Shown here piece after piece: positions 25,193 to 32,999 of a stretch of 64,000 nt of DNA. Position numbers and translations under genes: made by a program. Position 1 is the stretch's first letter, and every line of letters begins with the position of its first letter. Under the pieces are notes generated by a model. That model was not told where the DNA came from. It saw nothing but the letters and a program-made list of their open reading frames with translations, and made no database searches. This DNA is from Myceligenerans crystallogenes (GTDB lineage Bacteria > Actinomycetota > Actinomycetes > Actinomycetales > Cellulomonadaceae): NCBI RefSeq assembly GCF_039529775.1, contig NZ_BAAANL010000001.1, positions 372,001 through 436,000 of the forward strand, given 5' to 3'.

Positions 25193-26116
25193 TCACTTCA
25201 CGGCGCCGAGGTTCACGCCGCGCATGAGGGTCCGCTGGAAGACGAGGAAGAAGACCAGGGCGGGCAGGAAGCCGGCCAGCGACGCCGCCGCCAGGGCGGT
25301 CGGGTCGGAGGTGTACTGGCCGGAGAGCGCGCCGAGGGACACCGACACGGTCTGGTTCGCCGCGGACGGGAGCAGGATCAGGGGCAGGAAGAAGTCGTTC
25401 CACGTCCAGATGAAGAAGAACGTGACGAGCACCGACAGGGTGGGCCGGGTCAGGGGGAACACGATGCGCCCGAGGATCTGCCGCCGGCTGGCGCCGTCGA
25501 TCCGCGCCGCCTCGAGCACCTCCCTGGGAAACGCCCCCAGGACGGACGAGAGCATGTAGGTCCCGAACGCGCTCTGCAGGACGGCGAGGATGATGATGAC
25601 GCCGGGGAGCGTGTCGTACAGCCCGAGGTCGCGGGTCAGCACGAACAGGGGGTAGACGAGCGCCTCCTGGGGGATGGTGAACGCCACCATGAAGACCGCC
25701 AGGATCCACACCCTGCCCTTGATCCGCCCGATGCCGATGGCGAACGCGCTGAGCAGCGAGAGCAGTGCCGCGATGAGTGCCACGCTGCCGGAGATGATGA
25801 CGCTGTTCAGGAGCTTGCCGTTGAAGTCGACACCGCGCCAGAAGGTGACGAGCGTGCTGAGGTCCAGCCTGCTGGGCAGCGACATCGGGCCGTCCTGGAT
25901 GTACTCGGCCGAGGGCTTGAACCCGTTGATGACCGCGATCCAGAACGGGAAGATCATCAGCAGTGCCGCGGCGCCGACGACGACGAGCACGACCCAGCCG
26001 CTGACCCGGCGCCGGCTCCGGGCACCGCCCCGGGTGCGCAGCGACACGCCGGGTGCGGGCCTGACGTCCTTGGTGGCGGGCGCGTGAGCGCCGTGGGTGA
26101 GGTCATCGACCGTCAT
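25193..26116 (-). CDS. ABC sugar importer permease, MalG type
   Basis: The 307-residue protein has six membrane segments and the EAA loop EAARIDGASRRQILGRIVFPLTRP for contact with the ATPase. The N-terminal region is long and basic. It overlaps the upstream permease gene by 14 bases, a sign of tight coupling. No ATPase gene is encoded in the locus; such importers in actinobacteria usually share a genomic MsiK-type ATPase. Confidence 0.94.
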   Translation of the reverse strand: MTVDDLTHGAHAPATKDVRPAPGVSLRTRGGARSRRRVSGWVVLVVVGAAALLMIFPFWIAVINGFKPSAEYIQDGPMSLPSRLDLSTLVTFWRGVDFNGKLLNSVIISGSVALIAALLSLLSAFAIGIGRIKGRVWILAVFMVAFTIPQEALVYPLFVLTRDLGLYDTLPGVIIILAVLQSAFGTYMLSSVLGAFPREVLEAARIDGASRRQILGRIVFPLTRPTLSVLVTFFFIWTWNDFFLPLILLPSAANQTVSVSLGALSGQYTSDPTALAAASLAGFLPALVFFLVFQRTLMRGVNLGAVK

Positions 26117-27074
26117 CGTCGAACCCTTCCGTGGTGCGCGTCTGGTAGCGCAGCAGCGCGATCGCGATGATCGTCACGAGGATCGCGAGAACCGTGGCGA
26201 CCGCGGCGCCGTAGCCGACGCGCGTGGTGGTGAAGAAGCTGGAGAACGAGAAGTAGGCGGGCACGATCGTGCTCGTGCCCGGCCCGCCCTTGGTGAGCAC
26301 GAAGATGGGCGCGAAGACCTTGAGCGCGGCGACGGAGGTCGTGATGAGCACGACGGCGATCTCGGGCCGCAGCTGGACGAGCGTGATCATGCGGAACCGC
26401 TGCCACCATCCGGCGCCGTCGAGCTCGGCGGCCTCGTGCAGGGCCGGGTCCACGCGCGAGAGCCCCGCCATGAACACCACGACCGTGTAACCGATCTGGA
26501 GCCAGATCAGGACGTTCATCACCGAGTAGACGGCCAGGTCGGAGTCGCCGAGCCAGTTCTGCCGCAGGTGCTCCAGGCCGACGGAGCCGAGCAGGGAGTT
26601 GATGATCCCGTACTCGGGCTGGTACATCCACTTCCACAGCACCCCGGCGACCGCGATCGGCAGGATCTGCGGCAGGTAGAACATCGCGCGCAGGAAGCTC
26701 GACGTGCGGGTGCCGAACCGCGGGGCGATGAAGTCGAACAGCACGGCGGCCACCAGGACGCCGATCCCGGTCGGGATCACGGCGATCGCGACGACGAAGA
26801 AGGCGCTGTTGCGGAACGAGGTCCAGAATGTCGCGTCCCCCAGGAGCTGTGCGTAGTTGTCGAGCCCGACGAACTCCGGGTCGCCCACCCCGCTCCAGGT
26901 CGTGAGGCTGTAGAAGAGGTTCATCCCGAACGGGACGAGCACCACCGCCAGGAAGCCGAGCGCTCCCGGGACGATGTACAGCCAGTACCCGGCAGGTCGT
27001 TCCGTGCCCGGCAGGCGTCGTCGTCGCGCGGGTGCACCGGTCGAACGCGCAGGCGCGCCGGTCAGAAATGTCAT
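26103..27074 (-). CDS. ABC sugar importer permease, MalF type
   Basis: The 323-residue protein has six membrane segments. The EAA loop is EAAELDGAGWWQRFRMITLVQLRPE. ATG at 27074 has AAGGAA upstream. It pairs with the MalG-type protein to form the channel, and follows the binding-protein gene by 68 bases in the same operon. Confidence 0.94.
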   Translation of the reverse strand: MTFLTGAPARSTGAPARRRRLPGTERPAGYWLYIVPGALGFLAVVLVPFGMNLFYSLTTWSGVGDPEFVGLDNYAQLLGDATFWTSFRNSAFFVVAIAVIPTGIGVLVAAVLFDFIAPRFGTRTSSFLRAMFYLPQILPIAVAGVLWKWMYQPEYGIINSLLGSVGLEHLRQNWLGDSDLAVYSVMNVLIWLQIGYTVVVFMAGLSRVDPALHEAAELDGAGWWQRFRMITLVQLRPEIAVVLITTSVAALKVFAPIFVLTKGGPGTSTIVPAYFSFSSFFTTTRVGYGAAVATVLAILVTIIAIALLRYQTRTTEGFDDDGR

Positions 27075-27142
27075 GGTCGATTCCTTCGTACGTGCGGTGG
27101 CGCGAGCCGTGCTCGCGCCACCGCACCCGGATGTGGACCGGC

Positions 27143-28429
27143 TCAGCCCTGCGGCTTGCCGGCGTCGTAGGCGGCCTGGATGTTCGACGCCGCCTGGGCG
27201 GGGTCGACGTTGCCCTGGACGAGGTCCGAGGTCTGGGCGATCAGGACGTCGTTGAGACCCGCCACGGGCCAGTCGGGGTACCAGGCGAGCCGGCCGCCCT
27301 CACCGGACAGCAGCTCGTCGAAACGCTGCGTGACGAGCTTGCCGACCGGCTCGGTCACCCCGCCCTCCTCGGCCGCCACCGGGACGCCGCCCAGGTTGCC
27401 GAGCTCGTTCTGCACCTCGGGACGCTGGGTGATCTCGATGAAGTCGTAGGCGAGCTCCTTGTTCCTCGCCTTGGCCGGGACGACCCACAGGTTGCCGCCC
27501 GAACCCGGGTGCAGCTCGTTGCCCGGGAAGAGGATCTGGTCCCACTCGAAGCTGGTGATCTCGGTCGTGAAGCTGCCCGCCCACCAGGTGCCGGAGTAGA
27601 ACAGCGGGTACTTGCCGGCGACGAACGCGTTGCCCGCGTCCTGGGCCGGGATGCCCGTGGAGTCCGTGGTGATGTAGCCCTTGTCCACCCACTCCGAGAA
27701 CGTCGTCGCGGCCTGCTCCCAGGCCGCCCAGTCGGGCTCGCCGGTGAACTGCTGGTACGCGGCCAGGGAGTCGTCGTCCATGTGCGCCAGGGCGAGCGCG
27801 TAGAGCAGGTGCGGGCCGGGGTAGTCGGCAGATCCCAGGGCGAGCGGGGTGATGCCGTGGTCCACGAACGACTGCATCACGGACTCGAGGTCCTCGAGCG
27901 TCTCCGGGGCCTCGAGGCCGTGCTCGGCGAGCATGTCCTGGTTGTAGAACAGCCCGACGTGCTCGCCGTAGTTCGTCACCCCGTACCGCTGACCGGAGCC
28001 CATGATCCCGTTCTCGTAGAGGCCCACGTCCTGCGCGGTGTTGTCCAGGTCCCACCCGCGCTCGGCCGCGACGTCCGTCAGGTCCGTGAGCAGGCCCGCC
28101 TTGGACACCACGCCCGCGGTCGCGTTGCCCTTGAGGTACTCGAGCACGTCCGGGGCGTCGTTCGAGTCCAGGATGAGCTGACCGGACTGCTGCATCTGCT
28201 CGTACGTCTTGAGCTCGAACTGCACCTCGACGCCCGGGTGCTCCTCCTCGAAGATGTCGACCGCCGTGTTCCAGGCCGCCGACAGCGCGGAGTCGTCAGC
28301 TTCCCACCACCAGACCTTCAGGGTCCTGCCGTCCTCGGCGCCGCCGTCGTCACCGCCGTTCGCGCAGGCCGCGAGGCCCAGCGCGAGAACGAGCGAGCCG
28401 GCAGCCAGCACCGCAGTGTGCTTGCGCAT
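27143..28429 (-). CDS. ABC sugar-binding lipoprotein (probable isomalto-oligosaccharide receptor)
   Basis: The 428-residue protein has a signal and lipobox LAAC (Cys near residue 22), then a bacterial solute-binding family 1 domain (KVWWWEADDSALSAAWNTAVDIFEEEHPGVEVQFELKTYEQ...). It is first gene of the importer operon and has AGGAGGA upstream of its ATG. The ligand is inferred from neighbours: secreted dextranases on one side and an oligo-1,6-glucosidase on the other point to isomaltose-series sugars. Confidence 0.92.
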   Translation of the reverse strand: MRKHTAVLAAGSLVLALGLAACANGGDDGGAEDGRTLKVWWWEADDSALSAAWNTAVDIFEEEHPGVEVQFELKTYEQMQQSGQLILDSNDAPDVLEYLKGNATAGVVSKAGLLTDLTDVAAERGWDLDNTAQDVGLYENGIMGSGQRYGVTNYGEHVGLFYNQDMLAEHGLEAPETLEDLESVMQSFVDHGITPLALGSADYPGPHLLYALALAHMDDDSLAAYQQFTGEPDWAAWEQAATTFSEWVDKGYITTDSTGIPAQDAGNAFVAGKYPLFYSGTWWAGSFTTEITSFEWDQILFPGNELHPGSGGNLWVVPAKARNKELAYDFIEITQRPEVQNELGNLGGVPVAAEEGGVTEPVGKLVTQRFDELLSGEGGRLAWYPDWPVAGLNDVLIAQTSDLVQGNVDPAQAASNIQAAYDAGKPQG

Positions 28430-28530
28430 TCCAGTTCCTCCTGATCGTTGTCTCCGTGCCTCGCGGGCAGGCCCGGCGGTGTCCTCGACGACAGCCGGGA
28501 CCCTCTGGGGTTCGAGGCGGAGATTTCTTC

Positions 28531-28544
28531 GTTACAACATTAAC
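28531..28544. promoter_or_regulatory. Candidate ROK operator in the divergent region
   Basis: The palindrome GTTACAACATTAAC (GTTA-N6-TAAC) lies in an AT-rich patch about 100 bases before the binding-protein start and about 60 bases upstream of the ROK promoter. It is well placed to control the importer operon. Confidence 0.4.
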
Positions 28545-28603
28545 TCCAAGGAGGCGATCGGCGTCAAGCCGCTTGAAGTCACGGTTGCGTCACGTGGGAG
28601 GGG

Positions 28604-28631
28604 TTGACTCAGAGTTTCGTGTCGGTATTAT
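28604..28631 (+). promoter_or_regulatory. Sigma-70 promoter of the ROK gene
   Basis: TTGACT (28604-28609) and TATTAT (28626-28631) are spaced by 16 bases, a near-consensus housekeeping promoter. The start codon follows about 54 bases downstream. Confidence 0.7.
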
Positions 28632-28684
28632 CTAGTCCAGATCGACGACAAGCTCAGCGACGAAGAGCTCAGTGAGGAGCGCAG

Positions 28685-29836
28685 ATGCTGGACACCGCAT
28701 CACCCTGGACGCCGCTGTCGGCCACCTCGCGCCGCGTGGCGCTCGAGGTGCTGCTGCACGGTCCGCTCGCGCGGACCGAACTCGCCCGGCGGCTGGATCT
28801 CTCCACCCCGAGCCTGACCCGGATCACCAAGCCGCTGCTCGACGCGGGCGTGCTGCACGAGGTGCGGGAGCCGGCCACCAGCGGCGGGGGCCGGCCCCTG
28901 CAGCCGCTCGACGTCGACCCGGGGCTGCAGCAGTTCGCCGGCATCAAGCTCACGGGCTTCCGTGCGTACGGCGTGCTGACGAACCTGCGTGCGGACATCC
29001 TCGCGACCTGCTCGCACGAGATCACCGCCCTGGATCCCGGATCGGTCGTCGACGTGCTCGCCCAGGTCGTCGCCGAGCTGTCCGCGGAGCACACCCCGGC
29101 GGCCGTCGGGGTCGGGCTCGGCGGAGCGATACGCGACTTCACCCTCGTCCGGCGCGCACCCTTCCTGCACTGGCACGACGTCGACCTCGGACTGCTCCTG
29201 GCCGAGCGCACCGGCAGGCCGGTGGCGGTCGCGAACGACCTGGACGCCCTGATGGAGGCGGAGCACTGGTTCGGGGACGGGCGCGATGTGCACAGCTTCG
29301 CGGCCCTGACCATCGGAGCGGGGGTGGGCGGAGGCCTGGTCATCCACGACCGCCTGGTCACCGGCCCGGACTCCGGGATCGGCCTCCTCGGCCACTTCCC
29401 GATCGACCCGCTCGGCCCGTCCTGTCCCGAGGGGCACCGCGGCTGCGCCGACGCGCTGCTGTCGACCAAGGCGATCCACACCCAGGCCGCCATGGTGCTC
29501 GGACGGGCCGTCACCTACGACGAGGTGCTCGACCTCGCGGCCGGCGGCGACCCGCTGGCCGACCAGATCGTCGCGCGCTCCGCCTACGCCTTCGGCACCC
29601 TGATCGCCGCCGTGGCGAACATCGCCCAGCCCGAGCGCATCCTGCTCACGGGCGAGGGCATCCGCCTCGCCCACGTCGCCCGGAAACGCCTGCAGGCAGG
29701 CATCGACCAGGCGCGTCAGCCCGAGGCGTCACCCCTGGACCTGCGCATCCTCGACGACGACCCCACCCTGTGGGCGCGCGGCGCCGCGGCCGTCGCCATC
29801 CAGCGCACCGTCCTGGCCAGCCTGCCCCGGCACTGA
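28685..29836 (+). CDS. ROK-family transcriptional regulator of the dextran locus
   Basis: The 383-residue protein has an N-terminal winged helix (SRRVALEVLLHGPLARTELARRLDLSTPSLTRITKPLLDAGVL) and a ROK sugar-kinase-like domain (VGVGLGGAIRD, ANDLDALMEAEHWFG, TIGAGVGGGLVI). The zinc-site segment CPEGHRGCADALLS departs from the usual CxCGxxGCxE. It is divergent from the importer operon and upstream of the dextranases. It is likely to repress these until an imported sugar binds. It follows a strong promoter and GAGGAG. Confidence 0.92.
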   Translation: MLDTASPWTPLSATSRRVALEVLLHGPLARTELARRLDLSTPSLTRITKPLLDAGVLHEVREPATSGGGRPLQPLDVDPGLQQFAGIKLTGFRAYGVLTNLRADILATCSHEITALDPGSVVDVLAQVVAELSAEHTPAAVGVGLGGAIRDFTLVRRAPFLHWHDVDLGLLLAERTGRPVAVANDLDALMEAEHWFGDGRDVHSFAALTIGAGVGGGLVIHDRLVTGPDSGIGLLGHFPIDPLGPSCPEGHRGCADALLSTKAIHTQAAMVLGRAVTYDEVLDLAAGGDPLADQIVARSAYAFGTLIAAVANIAQPERILLTGEGIRLAHVARKRLQAGIDQARQPEASPLDLRILDDDPTLWARGAAAVAIQRTVLASLPRH

Positions 29837-29931
29837 CCCGACCCCTCGCACCACCGCGCGCTCCGGGAGCCGCGCGGCGATCCGTCACACCTCATCACCG
29901 TCGATGACCCTGCTCAAGGAGGAGCACCCCC

Positions 29932-32868
29932 ATGCGTTCTGCCCGAACACGCCGGCCCACGACGGCCGCGACCGCGACGACAGGAGCACTTGCCCTTGTC
30001 GCCGGCCTCCTGATCGCCACGCCTTCGGTGGCGACGACCGGCCCGTTCCCGGCGGGAGCGGCCGAGACCCGCACCGCGAACTCCGCCCAGCTGCGCACCT
30101 GGTGGCACGACAACGCCGCCGCCACCACGGCACCGATCGCCGGCGACCAGGTCCGCCGGTCGACGTTCTACGACGCGACGGTCGCCACGGCTTCGGACCC
30201 GGACACGCCGTACGACTCGTTCGTGTACATGAGCGTCCCGCGCGGCGGGAACGACAAGCTCGGCTACACCGAGGAGGACGGCGCCGAGTTCTCCTCCTCC
30301 GCGGACCTGACCATGAGCTGGTCGAGCTTCGAGTACTCGGCCGACGTGTGGGTCGACATCACGCTCAAGTCAGGGCAGCAGATCGCCTCGGCCGACCAGG
30401 TCACGATCCGCCCCACCGACCTCGGCCTGGAGACCCGGCTCGTCGACTCGACCACGAGCCGCGTGAAGGTGCCCTACAGCGAGGACGGCCACCGGTTCTC
30501 CGTCGAGTTCGACCCGCAGCTGGTCACCGCCTACAACGACCTGACCGGTGCGAGCGGCCGGCTCACCACCAGCGCCGAGGGCAACCGGGCGATCGGCACG
30601 GAGCCGCGGAACTCCGTGCTCGTCTTCGCCAACCCCGCACCTTCGGTGGCCGAGGCCGAGCGGACCATCCCCACCGAGCAGTCAGGCTCCCTCCACCGGC
30701 CCCAGCCGGGTCTGGTGGACGATCTGGACGACGTCACCGAGGAGATCGTCTACTTCGGCCCCGGCACGTACTACATGGGGGCGGACCACCACGCCGTCCT
30801 GCCCGAGAACGTCAGGTGGGTGTACCTGGCGCCCGGGGCCTACGTGAAGGGTGCGTTCCGGTTCCCGCACGAGACACAGCCTGAGCTCAAGGTCACCGGT
30901 CTCGGGGTGCTCTCCGGCGAGCAGTACGTCTACGAGGCGGACACCTCGCACGGGTACCAGCACAACGTCACCGACAACTGCCACGTGACCTGCGTGAAGA
31001 TGCTGCAGTTCGAGTCCTCCAACACCCAGCAGACGCTCGACCTGCAGGGCGTGACGATCAACGAGCCCCCGTACCACTCGTTCGTCGTGTACGCCCACGA
31101 GGGCGACACGGAGGTCGGCGTCGAGAACTTCCGGATGAACGTGGAGAACTACAAGCAGGTCGGATCCTGGTACTGGCAGACCGACGGCATCGAGCTGTAC
31201 GACGGCGGCCGGATGAGGAACACCTTCTTCCACGCCAACGACGACGTCCTGAAGATGTACCACTCCGATGTCGCCGTCGAGAACACGGTCATCTGGAAGA
31301 ACGAGAACGGGCCCGTGGTCCAGTGGGGCTGGACCCCGCGCGACATCGACGGCGTCACCGTCACCAACACCGACGTCATCCACAACCGCATGTACTGGAA
31401 GGACGTCAAGTACAACACCTGCGTCTTCAACTCGTCCTCCCACTGGCAGGACATGGGCGCCACCGACCGCGCCGACACCGCGACCACGGTCCGGAACCTG
31501 CGGTTCGCGGACACCCGGGTCGAAGGGCCGGTGAACTGCGCCCTGCGGGTCTTCGCGCTGTCGGACACCCAGAACGTGGAGATCGACGGGCTGCACCTCG
31601 ACGGCTGGAACGAGCTCGACCCCGAGGCGCAGGCCAGCCTCTTCAAGCGGTACACCGACCCGGCCGGCACCAAGGTGACGATCGGCGACGAGGCCGGCGA
31701 GGGCAACGGGCTGCTGCTCCACGACTTCACCGTGGGCGGCGTCCCGATCCTCAAGGCGGGCGACAACTGGGCCGCGGACGAGCTCGGCCGGCTGAACTTC
31801 GACGCCGACACCTGGGACGGCTGGAACGCGACCGCCGACGGCCGGCCGACGGGGCCGGCCCCCACCCTGACCGTCGACGGCCTGACGGACGGTGCGACCG
31901 CACCATCGAGGACGCTGGACGTCACCGGATCCACGGACGCGGCGGCGGTCACCGTCACCGTCAACGGCGTCGAGACGGCCGCGAGGCTGAGGGACGGACG
32001 ATTCTCGGCCAAGGCGCGCCTGGGAGAGATCTCCCACCGCGTCCGCGTCACCGCGCGCGGCGCGGGCGGCGTGCTGAACGTCCAGCGGTTCACCGTGCAC
32101 GCGTTCGGCAAGAAGGTCGGCTCCGTCACCGATCCAAGCGGGGACGACGCCGGCCCCGGAACCTACCGCTACCCCTCCGCCGGAGCGTTCAACCCCGGCA
32201 GCTTCGACCTGACCGGCCTCGACGTGTACCGCGACGGTGACACCGTCAGGTTCGTCGTCTCCACCGCCGGTGAGATCCGCAACCCCTGGGGCGGCAACGG
32301 CATGAGCACCCAGCGGGTCAACATCTACCTGAGGAACGGCGGCTCGACGACGACGACGCCCCTCCTGCCGGGAACGAACACGTCCGCGGCCGGCGCGTGG
32401 ACGTACGCCGTCGTCGCCGACGGCCGGAACGACGCCTCACGCCTCGGCGGTGGTGTCTACGACGCCGGCCTGGCGAGGAGCGGGAACGTCCGGCTGACCG
32501 TCATCCCGAGCGGCAAGATCGTCGCCTCGGTCCCGGCCGACGCCATCCCTGAGGCGGGCCTGCGCTCCGCCGGGTACCAGGTCTCGATGTTCGGCGCCGC
32601 CGAGGACGGCGAGGGGATCGGCAACGTGCGTCCGGTCTACGGCACGGAGTGCTGGGAAGGGATCGGCTGCCCCTGGTTCGTCGGCCCCTATCGCGGTGGC
32701 GGCGGCGCCGGTAACTGGACCGAGTCGACGCAGTCCCACGACACCGACACCTCCGACAGCAACGCCTTCGACGTCATCACCGGCACGGCCGACCAGTCCG
32801 CCGTCATGGACTGGACCCGGGGTCCCGTCGTCGTGCCCTACGTGACGCTCGACCCCGCGCGGTCGTAG
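29932..32868 (+). CDS. Secreted GH49 dextranase with glucodextranase-type B and C domains
   Basis: The 978-residue protein starts with a long signal peptide (about 1-45). The GH49 N-terminal beta-sandwich (AQLRTWWHDN..., about 50-240) leads to the beta-helix catalytic domain. That carries QTDGIELYDGG (Asp418) and HANDDVLKMYHSD (Asp437, Asp438), the acidic cluster of this family. It cleaves internal alpha-1,6 bonds of dextran outside the cell. After about residue 640 come an Ig-like domain (TLTVDGLTDGATAPSRTLDVTGSTD) and a C-terminal beta-sandwich of about 240 residues (SVTDPSGDDAGPGTYRYP... ending VVVPYV). The latter resembles domain C of glucodextranases and probably binds polymer or cell wall. 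AAGGAGG precedes the ATG. Confidence 0.92.
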   Translation: MRSARTRRPTTAATATTGALALVAGLLIATPSVATTGPFPAGAAETRTANSAQLRTWWHDNAAATTAPIAGDQVRRSTFYDATVATASDPDTPYDSFVYMSVPRGGNDKLGYTEEDGAEFSSSADLTMSWSSFEYSADVWVDITLKSGQQIASADQVTIRPTDLGLETRLVDSTTSRVKVPYSEDGHRFSVEFDPQLVTAYNDLTGASGRLTTSAEGNRAIGTEPRNSVLVFANPAPSVAEAERTIPTEQSGSLHRPQPGLVDDLDDVTEEIVYFGPGTYYMGADHHAVLPENVRWVYLAPGAYVKGAFRFPHETQPELKVTGLGVLSGEQYVYEADTSHGYQHNVTDNCHVTCVKMLQFESSNTQQTLDLQGVTINEPPYHSFVVYAHEGDTEVGVENFRMNVENYKQVGSWYWQTDGIELYDGGRMRNTFFHANDDVLKMYHSDVAVENTVIWKNENGPVVQWGWTPRDIDGVTVTNTDVIHNRMYWKDVKYNTCVFNSSSHWQDMGATDRADTATTVRNLRFADTRVEGPVNCALRVFALSDTQNVEIDGLHLDGWNELDPEAQASLFKRYTDPAGTKVTIGDEAGEGNGLLLHDFTVGGVPILKAGDNWAADELGRLNFDADTWDGWNATADGRPTGPAPTLTVDGLTDGATAPSRTLDVTGSTDAAAVTVTVNGVETAARLRDGRFSAKARLGEISHRVRVTARGAGGVLNVQRFTVHAFGKKVGSVTDPSGDDAGPGTYRYPSAGAFNPGSFDLTGLDVYRDGDTVRFVVSTAGEIRNPWGGNGMSTQRVNIYLRNGGSTTTTPLLPGTNTSAAGAWTYAVVADGRNDASRLGGGVYDAGLARSGNVRLTVIPSGKIVASVPADAIPEAGLRSAGYQVSMFGAAEDGEGIGNVRPVYGTECWEGIGCPWFVGPYRGGGGAGNWTESTQSHDTDTSDSNAFDVITGTADQSAVMDWTRGPVVVPYVTLDPARS

Positions 32869-32885
32869 ACCGCGTCCACCTGCCA

Positions 32886-32921
32886 CCGGCGGGACGGGCA
32901 TTGCCGTGCCCGTGCCGCCGG
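32886..32921 (+). terminator. Hairpin between the two dextranase genes
   Basis: A 15-base-pair stem with one mismatch (32886-32900 with 32907-32921) and a 6-base loop lies 18 bases after the first dextranase stop. Confidence 0.65.
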
Positions 32922-32999
32922 CCGCCCGCAGTCGCGGGCACGGCTCCCTCCGGGAGCTGAACGGAGACACCACCCGACCACCAAGAGAGAGGAACCATC

